Below are positions 44,700 to 53,909 of a stretch of DNA of 64,000 bases, piece after piece. The DNA is from Leptodactylus fallax (Eukaryota; Chordata; Amphibia; Anura; Leptodactylidae). The stretch covers positions 6,391,501 through 6,455,500 of the forward strand of contig CAMRHE010000067.1 in the NCBI GenBank assembly GCA_947044405.1. The letters are read 5' to 3'. Under the pieces are notes generated by a model that worked only from the letters and a program-made list of their open reading frames with translations, did not search any database and was not told the DNA's origin. The translations under genes were made by a program, and so were the position numbers. How positions within the stretch are numbered: the first letter of the stretch is position 1; the number at the start of each line of letters is the position of its first letter.

Positions 44700-46069
44700 C
44701 TGCAACAAACCACAAATTGGGCTGAGTTCTAAGCACAAGATAATTCAAGCTGCATCTGTCAATCTCTTCCTAGCCAGTTCCCCTCGGACAACAGACCAAT
44801 TGAAAAATATTAATTCATGCCTCAGTGGACGTGCCAGACAGATGCAATTGTGATGTTCGTACAGAAAAAGAGGAGTATAGCTTTGATTATCATCAACACA
44901 GGAAAGAAGGGGGACTCTTGAGAGTGGTCTGCCTATTGTGTGCTGCAGCACTACAATCTCGCACATAAAGACCATTACCGTCTGATGAAAAAAAGGCACA
45001 ATTGCTGCAATGTTGCGGAGTTTAAACGTGGATAGGTATCAAGACACTTTCTCTGTATCCAAAAGCATCAAGGATGTTGGATAAAAGAGCATCGATAGGA
45101 GCCAGTATCAACGTTAAGATATACATGAAAGCTGGAACATACAAAACAGCCATTCAGTAATGGCAGGGTAGCAACCACTATACAAAGCTTGTAGAGGAAG
45201 AAGGCAAGAAGATGGATGGAAGATCAAAAAAGTCAAATATAAACATAATCCCCAGTTTCTATAGGCAGTCGAAGCTAAGGTTCTTGTCTCACTTTATCCA
45301 ATTTAATCCATGCAAGTCTTAAAGGGATCGTCCTGGATCTAGGTTTTTATGGCCAAACCTTAGGATAGGTAATAAATATCTGATGGGTGGGGGGCCAACA
45401 GCTGGACCCCCAGATGGATCAGCGTTACAGAGCGTCTTCCAGCACCGGTACTATACACAGCATGGAGCCAGAAGTTTAATTTACATTATTTTATCATTAC
45501 CTGATATTCAAAGTAAATTTGTAACAAAAATTTGGACCTTTGATATAAACATTTATATCTGGCCAAACATAATATTAGTAGCTATGGCATGAAAAAAACA
45601 CATGGACTGAACAACTCAGGTAGGCCAACAAAATGAGATCATTGAGGGTTCAATTCTCAGCACCCTTCAAGCAGTTGATAATGGGGGTACCAAGAAACAT
45701 ACTCCCACTAACGTAATCAATATTCTGATTTTGGAGAATTCCTTTAACATTATTGCATAATATATTAACTATGTTGACAAGCCAATATAAAATGGTCAGG
45801 GCTAGCATTGGTTTAGTTGGAGAAGTGTGCAGTACTTGGTGACTCCTCTTCTTGTAGTGTACCATAATACTCCCATAAAGTTCCTAAATGAGATTGCTAC
45901 AAAGTGTCCAAATAACACTACCCAACCAATAACCCAAAACATAACAATGTATCCTGTTACAGCTGCCTCTCCACAGGTCTGGAAAAAGGGTTGCAAGTTC
46001 CCACTGCCCATACCATCAGGGCCAACGAGGGCCTGATAACACTTGTTGAAATAAATTTAAGACTAACAC
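44700..46069 (-). other. PTPRN2: PTPRN2 intron; one MITE start at 45319
   Basis: TTAAAGGGATCGTCCTGGATC (45319) begins a TTAA-type MITE with GGTGGGGGGCCAACAGCTGGACCCCCAGATGGATC as an inner hairpin; its far end is missing. Frames of 60-87 codons on both strands lack motifs. Confidence 0.45.
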
Positions 46070-46275
46070 CCCTTGTTGTGAAAACACTGCATTTTTGGCC
46101 TTTGCAGAAATACAGCGGAGAAAAACACTGTATTACAGTCACAGCAAAGTGAATGAAAATACATGGTGGGAGGGTCCTAAATACAAACCACAGCAGAAAA
46201 GCAGTCAAAAACACAAGCATTTCTGCTACGTTTTTCGGCTGCGGTTTGCAATGTGGAGCCTCAGCCTGAAACAGT
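46070..46275. repeat. MITE of the 27178 family
   Basis: Left CCTTGTTGTGAAAACACTGCATTTTTGGCC mirrors right GCTGCGGTTTGCAATGTGGAGCCTCAGCC. Between are CAGAAATACAGCGGAGAAAAACACTG and AAAACACAAGCATTTCTGC. Confidence 0.6.
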
Positions 46276-46399
46276 AAATAAGATATTTAGAAAATAATTA
46301 ATGTGTATGGTATAGTAGACAGAAAATGCCATTTTTAGGTGAATGAAATGTGTAAAGTTCATAGTTTCGTTTTCAAAAACTATACAAGAAAAAAAGGTA

Positions 46400-46441
46400 T
46401 ATGTGTGTGTGTGTGTGAGTGTGTGTGTGTGTGTGTGTGTG
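46400..46441. repeat. (GT)n microsatellite
   Basis: About 20 GT dinucleotides with one GA interruption near the middle, in the PTPRN2 intron. Confidence 0.97.
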
Positions 46442-46669
46442 CACCCAATGAAAAATCAGTGAAAAATTATTTTTCACTGCAGCAGTTTAACCAATTGTAG
46501 AAGTTTGAATTTACTCTGCTAATCTGTATATACAGATGTAGCAGTGTTTAACTTGACTTTCTGGAGTGTGATAGCTTTCTGCAACTTTATTAAACTTAAC
46601 GACATATGTATATATACACAGTAGTATGCCATTTTTCATCTAATTACAGTGCACTTTGTCAGCATATAC

Positions 46670-46683
46670 ATATATTTATATAA

Positions 46684-46724
<41 letters not shown>

Positions 46725-46761
46725 AATATATAGATAGTTAAATATAAATAATATATATACA

Positions 46762-46797
<36 letters not shown>

Positions 46798-46835
46798 GCA
46801 CAAATATATAAATAGATAACAATAAATAATAATAA

Positions 46836-46878
<43 letters not shown>

Positions 46879-46901
46879 AAATGATAGATAGATAAATATG
46901 C

Positions 46902-46941
<40 letters not shown>
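46670..46941. repeat. Cluster of (AT)n microsatellite blocks
   Basis: Four long AT runs (about 46685-46722, 46762-46791, 46843-46866 and 46907-46941) are separated by AAATAGATA-type spacers. The blocks are self-complementary, so cruciform extrusion is possible. Confidence 0.97.
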
Positions 46942-46943
<2 letters not shown>

Positions 46944-48635
46944 TTCCTGGTTATACTAGAAGAAGGTCATCTGAACGATTTTCTCCTTTCCCACTGCAGA
47001 CTAGGTTTTTCCCACTATCACTTTGATTTTATACACATTATTGTCTCCTTCCAATATACTTAGTAGTAGAACAAGAATACAAATCATTCTGGGCTTTTTT
47101 TTTTTTAGCATGAAACTTACTTTCAAAGATTGAAGGCCTTAATCCGTAAAGGCTTCTATTTTTTTTTAAGAAATACTCATAGATGCAAGTCCTGCAGCTG
47201 GTCCCAGATTGAAAATGCACTTACATTTTTATGTGTACAACTGAAGGACTCTGAAGTTAGAGCTCGCACTTAATATAAAAGCTTTGGAAAATAGCATTCT
47301 TTGGTACTTGTACAATTCATTCTTTAAGAAAAAGGAAATGGAAAGAAAGATTTCATGTCCAAGGCTTCAAGGCCTTTGATCATTTTGATGAACACTAGAT
47401 TCTGAACCTGGGCCTCAAACTTCTCAGGCCAGACAAAGAAGACATAGGCCTCACAGACCGGGCCTAGATTCCTGTCAGAACAAAACCTTTGGCTGCCTCA
47501 CAGTGTGACAGCCTGGGAAAGGCCCACCTCAGCAGGGTTGAAATGCCCGCGTTGCCCTTTGATCTTTCAGTTAAACTACAGCCTAAGCAACAGGTCAGCG
47601 GATTGCAAATTGCACACCCCATTGGCAGAGGGGAGTAGGTCAAACACAAAATGGCGGTCACCAATCTGAGAAAGCCCTGTGACTCCATTCTTCGGCCAGT
47701 TTCACATGACTTGTCTTCTATTGTGCAAGACTAAGCGCACACTTAAAATGGAATTTGACATTACATGCTAGAATGGAGTCAATAAATGACATTCTTTAGT
47801 GTTCATGCAACAAAGTCAACCTAAGTGACTGAAAGACTGAAGCTAGAAAAATCCCACTCATTTACTTTTGTATAGATATAAATAGTATATATTGTAAGTC
47901 TTGTCTTTTTTTCCACCACATCTTGTCACAATGGGGCTGAAACTAATTTGGCTAATGTATAAAAGATGTTGCAGCGCCCATTGTTGGAGCCTTTACCATC
48001 TCTTACAGTCAATAATTTTATTCTCTGGCAATGGACAAGTTTATGCCTTTGTCATGGCTGTGCTATGTAAGGGGCAAACTAGAAGAATTGTAATTATTCA
48101 GGGCTTTTTATGCGTTCTATAGAAATATTTGCAGTAGAAAAAACGGACTAGATGACACGAATACACCGGCAAACAAACAAAAGTTTCTAAAGTTCATGGA
48201 ATTTTTTTTTATACAATGTACACTTTTCTGTAAATCTTTATCTAAGGTGCACTAATGCAGAGTCACTTGAGATATCCTTGAAGGAACAAACTATAAGCAA
48301 GCAGCACTTAGGCGTATACACAATGTAACACAATGTAATAGACACTCCACATGCCGATGTATAATACTTCTGTGACAAAGTATAACACAATTTTTCATTT
48401 TTAAGTTTCATGACAAAAACACAAAAACTTTATATGCCTTTGCATAAAATCAGTATGTGCCCATAGAATGTAGTCAATGGCGTATTATGTGCTAGAAATG
48501 GGCTGAAACCAAAAGTGGAGAGAAGCTTAGAGGAAGGCATTACTATTTTACTATTATTTTCAGGCCCAAACCCAAAAAAGTACACAGCAAATTGAACCGT
48601 GGAAAGGGGCCTTAGGGAGGCTTGGATTTAGGGAT
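46942..48635 (-). other. PTPRN2: PTPRN2 intron; no transposon recognised
   Basis: Read on both strands. The minus frame at 47464-47688 (74 codons) and the plus frame at 47901-48122 have no motif. No splice-bounded segment matching PTPRN2 was found here. Confidence 0.45.
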
Positions 48636-48639
48636 GTAC

Positions 48640-48993
48640 TTATAGAAGACCCTTCACCACCTCCACCAACTCCAACACTTTCCACCCTTCAATAGGCACA
48701 GCTCCACTGATTCTGGCAAATTTGGAATTTTTTTCTTTAGCCCCAACTGTTCTTGAGCAGTCGCTGCTGTTAGTTTCAGCATAATTTTGCACTCTACTGT
48801 CAGGTAGGCGGTCCCTGTGTTTCTACTTCCTGTCCAGGACCGCCCACCTGACAACAGAGAGCATAATTGTGCTGAAACTAACAGAAATGATTGCTCTGGA
48901 ATGGTGAAGGCTAGAGAAAAAATTCCAACTGTGCCAGAATCAGTGAAAGATGTGATAAATTGGAGTTGGTGAAGGTGATGAAAGGTCCCTTTT
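48640..48993. mobile_element. MITE with long inverted repeats, ACCTTTCATCACC family
   Basis: Left CACCACCTCCACCAACTCCAAC, ACTGATTCTGGCAAATTTGGAATTTTTT, GTTAGTTTCAGCATAATT and TCAGGTAGGCGGTCC mirror right GGACCGCCCACCTGA, AATTGTGCTGAAACTAAC, AAAAAATTCCAACTGTGCCAGAATCAGT and TTGGAGTTGGTGAAGGTG. The minus frame of 119 codons (48654-49013) is this palindrome read through. Confidence 0.85.
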
Positions 48994-49190
48994 AAAGAAA
49001 CCTTGTCGTTCAAGAAGGACCTGGATGGCTTTGTTGAAAGAAAAAATATTACAGGTTATGGGTTTTAGACTTGGTGAAGACAAGTTGATTCAGGGTTTTA
49101 TACTGATGGCCAGATTTGGAGTCGGGAAGGGAAAAAAATACATGGGGCAATTGGCCTCAGCCTTATGGGTTTTTATGAGGTTCAACATCA
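48994..49190 (+). repeat. LINE 3'-end fragment
   Basis: AAGAAGGACCTGGATGGCTTTGTTGAAAG, ATTACAGGTTATGGG, GATTCAGGGTTTTATACTGATGGCCAGATTTGGAGTCGGGAAGG and CCTTATGGGTTTTTATGAG follow the order of a 3' sequence common in amphibian and reptile LINEs (GGATGCCTTTCTTG...ATTACAGGTTATGG...TGGAGTCGGGAAGGAATTTTT). Orientation inferred as plus. Confidence 0.7.
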
Positions 49191-51508
49191 CGTGATCACT
49201 GCAACCATTCAGTGGCGACATGTGATCGAATGGCCTCATTCACTTGCTGAGCCCACTGATTGGCTGCAATGGCAGAAAATGTAAGGGACTAGATTGCTGG
49301 TACGGAAATGGAAGACATACAAATGGTGAGTTCATTTTGTAATAAACTGGATAAACCTCTTAAATCTCATATCTTAACAATAACGCCAGGGAAAGTGTAT
49401 GACACAGGGATGTTCTCATTGGATATATAGAGAAATTTATTAACATATATTATTTATTAATCTATTCCCTGTTGATTGGTTTGTGCACCAGAAGCTAAAA
49501 TCTGGCATAGATTTCAGATGTTACATGTGCCAGTTTTCTGAAGCCTACAATGTTAAATCTGTTGGGCATGAAGCCACCCTTCCTCCCTGCCCAAGCCATG
49601 CTCAACTTAAAAAAAAAAAAAAGTGGTGGGAGTGAACAAAAAAAAAAAAAGTAAAAAGTCACTTTTTGGGGGGCAAATGGAGCAGGAAAAATGGAGATTT
49701 TTAACACACATTTTATGCCAGAAACTGGTGTCACATGTATGATACATCACCCCTAATGTGTCTTGCTCTACCCCCTCGTGGCTTTCACTAGGCATAACTA
49801 GTATACAAAGTTTTTCTAGAGTGCACCTTTAACTTTGACATTTTACAATTTGTTGTCTCCTGTATGTTTACTTGAAGAAAATGACTTAAGACATTGCTGC
49901 TCTCGAATCCCTGGGGGCAAAAAGGTAACTGGAGGATGGTTAAGATACAAAAATCATGTTTTCTTGAGTATAAAATATACAATGCATTTCAGTTCTGGAT
50001 TAGAGGCTACAACACCCCGACGAAAGTTCTAAACCAGAAACTGGATTTTACTTCCACCAGAGATCTGAGAGTAGCACCACCTCAAATTGTCACTTCCTTC
50101 TATATCCATTACTAAAGTCTTAACATTTCTGATCCCTGATATGGAAGGTCATCGCTGTTTGACAATGAGTATTGAGTTTTATATTGTTCCCAAAGAACTG
50201 GATGTATTTGTATCATGCCTGCCATGGAGTTGTCCTGAGATGACTTGTGCAACAATCAGAGGTAAAAGTACATGTGCCATTTATGCCCTCTTTTCTACTA
50301 AACTATTACACCCCTTTTCTCCTCCCCTATAGTTGGGATCCAGTCTTCTCCATATAACGATTTGAGATCAAGAATTACTATAATTTGTATCTCCACATGA
50401 AATACTGTAATTCTAATCTAAACACATTCACATAGTCCAAACACAAAAACACAACCATGGCAAAGGTCCTATTTTGTATCGTGCAACCGAAAACAATGCC
50501 ACTGGGTTCTGACGTTTTAGAATTTTCTAATATAACTACGTCATACAGGGATGTACCATTGTAATAACATCGGGGCTGATTTATCATGAGGGGATTTTAT
50601 TATGACACTTTTCTGACTTATTTTTTACTAGTGTGTTTTTTCGACAAATTTATCAAAATGTCTCAAGCGGGTTCATAAATTTGTTGCAATTAGCCTTATA
50701 GATCTACATTGGGAACGCACCTCTCTGGCACTGACCTCCTCGCCCATATAAAGGATGTTCGCGGTCTAGAATACTTGACACCTAGCCTGAACAGCACAGT
50801 GGAGGCCTTTCACTTGATCTGGTCCCCGTGGGATACCTACTGTACATTGTGGGTTCTCTGATTACCCCCCAACACAACCACCCTCTTTCTATTTCCCTCT
50901 ATGTGTCATTCCCTGTCCACCTTTTCGCTTTGCATTTTTATTTATTTATTTTATTTATTTTATTACCATACTACTGACTTGTTTCTTTTGCTGATTTGTA
51001 TCTTTTCCTCTGTTATTTTGAAAAATACCAATAAAAATGACAGTTAAAAAAAATAGTTGAAATTGTTTTAATGGAAGTGCGAGAATTTGCTAAGGATTTT
51101 TGATGCATTTTTAAGTCAAGCTAAAAGTGCACAAAATTTTTGCAGCTTTGCATATAGTAAATTAGGCGTACAGCTATGTATCACCTAAGCCACACCCACA
51201 TTACAAGTCCCTTTTAAAAAAAGGCACATTAGACAAAAATCAATAGATTTTAAATAAAAAAAAAAGGTGCAAAATAGGAGAAATGCACCAGAATTCTGTT
51301 GCAAAAGCAATAATAAATGGCCCCATTGTTTCCAGTCACATATCTTATTACAGTCAGTGCGTTAGTCAATTACTTCACTAACATTCAGTAAAATAAAAGG
51401 GAAATCTTCTCGTCTGCAGTATAAGGCCCACCACTGAATGCCTTACCCTGTCGCCATAGCAACTCATACATATAATAGAAACAAGGTGGTAGGCCTTTTG
51501 AAGCTCAC
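49191..51508 (-). other. PTPRN2: PTPRN2 intron; minor repeat fragments
   Basis: 49490-49770 shows AAAATCTGGCATAGATTTCAG and a mirror CAGAAACTGGTGTC with two long A runs, probably an old MITE. 50580-51300 is rich in TTTATTTA and A runs and reads like other degraded MITE sequence (CTGATTTATCATGAGG...AATAAATGGCCCC). No exon seen until 51509. Confidence 0.45.
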
Positions 51509-51573
51509 CTTTAGCCATTTTATTGAGTACCATGTCAATCAGGATATAGGTCCCACTTCTCCCTGCACCATCG
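51509..51573 (-). CDS. PTPRN2: PTPRN2 exon: phosphatase-loop exon (SDGAGRSG)
   Basis: This 65-bp exon reads (S)DGAGRSGTYILIDMVLNKMAK plus one base. The acceptor is TTATTCACAG and the donor is GTGAGC. Joined to the upstream exon it completes HCSDGAGRSG, the equivalent of the HCxxGxxR PTP signature. Classical active enzymes have HCSAGIGR[ST]G. Here Asp stands where Ala is usual and Ala where Ile or Val is usual, as is known for the IA-2 family, which is poorly active or inactive on phosphotyrosine. Ser after GAGR, and NKMAKGAKE across the next junction, favour PTPRN2 over PTPRN, which as I recall has GRTG and a different residue in NxMAKG. The phase (one base left over) matches the next exon at 44699. 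Confidence 0.97.
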
Positions 51574-52102
51574 CTGTGAATAACAAGAGAATTTTGTTAG
51601 CATTTCCACGGTGAAAAGCAACAAAGTGAAAGGGGCGTCGCTCCCCTATTAATTTTATTGTTAATAAAGTATGGGTGAAACTGAATGAAAGGAAGGAGTG
51701 AGAGTAAAAAGTAGCAAAAAATACAAAAAGCTAAAGCCTTTAATCAACCCAAGCTGTTGACTTTGGATTAGCTATTGTTCAATGTATCTCGTTTCTGTAT
51801 CGAAAAGAAAGAAAATCATAAAAAGGGGTGTTTAGGGCGAGGAATCCGGTTACAATGTAAATAAATAAACTCCAAATGAAAGTGCAGTAAAATACCATTA
51901 AAGTTGTAAAAGCCGTCTCAGCGGAGGGGTTTCTATAGGAATTAATTCCTTTCACTTGTGAATCGAGGCACTGTGCTCGGTGTGCCTGCACGCAGGGGGG
52001 TAAATGCACACTAAATACAGACAAGTTTGCAATCGAATAAGGTATGTAAAATAAAACTGCCAAAATAGGCAAAGTCAAATTCAATGATAACACTTGTAAT
52101 TC

Positions 52103-52133
<31 letters not shown>

Positions 52134-52178
52134 GCAGACTAATTTACTAAAGCTTCCATTTTAAGCATCCCTTGACTT
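51574..52178 (-). other. PTPRN2: PTPRN2 intron, with a 25-base A run
   Basis: No transposon with clear ends. A pure A tract of about 25 bases lies at 52105-52129. Frames around 51779-52093 have no motif. Confidence 0.5.
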
Positions 52179-52345
52179 TAAGACTGAGGCCACACACTGC
52201 GGAAAAGCTGTGCTTTTTGTTGTACATGCTGCATTGGTTTTTTTAGCAGTAGGGAGAAGTATACGTGCTTACTTTATATTTCCCATTCCTCCTGAAGCCA
52301 CTCTCTGCAATAAAAAGCACAGCTTTTCCGTAACGTGTGGCCAAA
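52179..52345. mobile_element. MITE of the GAGGCCACACACTGCGGAAAAGC family
   Basis: Left GAGGCCACACACTGCGGAAAAGCTGTGCTTTTTGTTG mirrors right CAATAAAAAGCACAGCTTTTCCGTAACGTGTGGCC over about 35 bases with few changes. Confidence 0.85.
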
Positions 52346-52369
52346 TGGGTTTGTCTGACCCATACAAGT

Positions 52370-52692
52370 GTTTAGAAAAACATTAAAAAAATCACATTCA
52401 TCTTACTTATCCAATCTTACTTATCTATCTTACAATATTATACTACATAATACTTATCCTCCGCTGCTCTTGTTCTACCTGGTCCCCCAATGGTCTCTAT
52501 TTCCCAGTCCTTCTCGACACACAGAAAATGACCTATCAGTGATGCTAAGGTGGGTCACTGCTGCGGCCAGAGATTAGGTAAGTAGTCCTTTTGTGACCAG
52601 GAAGTAGAGACCTTAGGAGAACCTTGAAATCATTGGAAAAGGAGCCCTGGTGTGGTTCTCACAACTTTTATTGGCCAGACAACCCTTTAAGT
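52370..52692. repeat. MITE-like repeat related to 1844-2160
   Basis: TTGTTCTACCTGGTC..., TCTCTATTTCCCAGTCCTTCTCGACACACAG and GACCAGGAAGTAGAGACC parallel the 1.9-2.1 kb copy. The right end GGCCAGACAACCCTTTAAG looks like a worn CCCCTTTAA terminus. Confidence 0.6.
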
Positions 52693-53087
52693 TTACAATA
52701 TTCTTGTACAGTATTAAGTAAAAATATATAAGAAATAATTCAGCAACTCTAAAAAAAAATACAGTATGGTGAAATATTGTGCAAAATGTTTAGGCAGGTA
52801 TGAAAAAAAAAGCTGCAAAGTAAGAATGCTTTCATAAATAGAAATGTTAATAGTTTATTTTTGTCAATTAACAAAATGAAGTGAATGACCAAAATAGAAA
52901 TCTAAATCATATTAATATTTGGTGTGACCTTTGTCCTTTGCCTTCCATCAGGTCTTCTCGGTACTTGCAGACAGTTTTTGAAGGAACTCGGCAGGGAGGT
53001 TGTTCCCACCATCTTGGAGAACTAAGCACAGATCTTCTGTGGATGTAGGCTTGCTCCAATCCTTCTGTCTCTTCATGTAATCCCAGT

Positions 53088-53172
53088 TAGCTCCCTTCAT
53101 CAGACATGGTGTGATACAAGAACTGAAAATTCACAGATTCTTGTATCACACCATGTCTGATGAAGGGAGCTA
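53088..53172. repeat. Perfect 35-bp inverted repeat with a 15-base spacer
   Basis: 53088-53122 and 53138-53172 are exact reverse complements, from TAGCTCCCTTCATCAGAC inward. The right arm contains the CTGATGA of the ribozyme-like core, so the left arm is an inverted duplicate of that region. Confidence 0.95.
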
Positions 53173-53188
53173 GCTAGTACTCCTGAAA
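53157..53188 (+). ncRNA. Hammerhead-ribozyme-like core, intact consensus bases
   Basis: CTGATGA (53157-53163), a stem formed by AGGGAG and CTCCT around CTAGCTAGTA (one bulge), then GAAA (53185-53188): the hammerhead core order with both conserved strings intact. Stem III (GCT...AGC) and the cleavage-site side are weak by eye, as reported for minimal Penelope hammerheads. Confidence 0.5.
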
Positions 53189-53855
53189 GCTTACTTATAA
53201 ATATACTCAGTTAGCCTCTAAAAGGTATCGCCTGATTTCTTCACTCTTCCACTACTTTCAATGGCTAACACGGTACAACATTATACTACATGTAATCCCA
53301 GACAGACTGGATGATGATGAAATCAGGGATATATCTATGGGGGCCGTATCATCACTTCCAGGACTCCTCCTTCAAAGGGCAAAGGTCACACCAAATATCG
53401 ATGGGATTAAGATTTATTTTGGTTCATTTACTTCATATTGTTATAACAAAAATAAACTATAAAACATTCTTACACTGCAGCTGCCTAAAACTTTTGCACC
53501 TTACTGTACAAGTAATATTTAAATATATCAAGAGGTTCTATTCCTTTATAGAATTACAGTCTGGAATTTCTTGTTAACATGACAGATTTTACATCTCATG
53601 CACATGAAAGCATCATGGTTAAATACAAGCTCCAAGGTTTACAAAGTTTTACAATAAAAGTCTATGGAACCCTACTTCACCTCTGTATTCTCACCTAGGC
53701 GCCATATGGAGGAACCCTATATGCGCACATGAAGTGCTTATGGTTTTGCAGTACTGTATATTGCTGTAGAATGTTGCATGGGCTTCCATGCAAGTTCTAT
53801 GCGCAAGAGACCTCAACTTTTTGGAAGCTTGAGAAGCTCAAAGAGCAATACTTAC

Positions 53856-53909
53856 CTGCAGTGAACTATTACAGGACAGGAGCGCCCCTTGTAACACTTG
53901 TTAACTTTC
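53856..53909 (-). CDS. PTPRN2: PTPRN2 exon: PTP-domain segment ending in the HC of the phosphatase loop
   Basis: This 54-bp internal exon reads, after one split base, KVNKCYKGRSCPVIVHC followed by two bases of the next codon. It is preceded on the minus strand by TTATTATAG and followed by GTAAGT, so both splice sites are canonical. The residues match the stretch just before the active-site loop of the PTPRN/PTPRN2 phosphatase domain. The protein is a single-pass membrane glycoprotein of dense-core secretory granules in neuroendocrine cells; this part is cytoplasmic. The final AG joins the C of the next exon (51573) to make the Ser of HCSDGAGRSG, so the loop is split by an intron. The entering phase (one base) implies that the previous exon ends in two bases of a codon, as in the Arg-Arg-Lys of the family. 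I saw no such exon between 53910 and 64000. Confidence 0.95.

Larger units (their letters stand above)
53087..53288 (+). mobile_element. Penelope-like fragment nested in the Tc1 MITE, copy 2
   Basis: A 13-bp direct repeat, CATGTAATCCCAG, stands on both sides (53074-53086 and 53289-53301) as an exact target duplication. The fragment repeats the sequence of 14401-14541 and ends TAACACGGTACAACATTATACTA. Its 5' part is an inverted foldback (53088-53172). Variable target duplications and inverted 5' pieces are known for Penelope-like elements; the family assignment is from motif recognition. Confidence 0.8.
52762..53506. mobile_element. Tc1-type MITE with long inverted repeats, interrupted by a nested insertion
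   Basis: TA at 52760-52761 and 53507-53508 flank CAGTATGGTG and CACCTTACTG. The mirror extends about 160 bases: GTGCAAAATGTTTAGGCAG with CTGCCTAAAACTTTTGCAC, AGTTTATTTTTGT with ACAAAAATAAACT, and ATATTTGGTGTGACCTTTG with AAAGGTCACACCAAATAT. No transposase. It is split by the Penelope-like fragment at 53087-53288; without it the element is about 530 bp. Confidence 0.9.

Noticed and set aside
48654..49013. 119-codon minus frame
   Set aside because: It is the read-through of a palindromic MITE; halves of the product derive from the inverted repeats.
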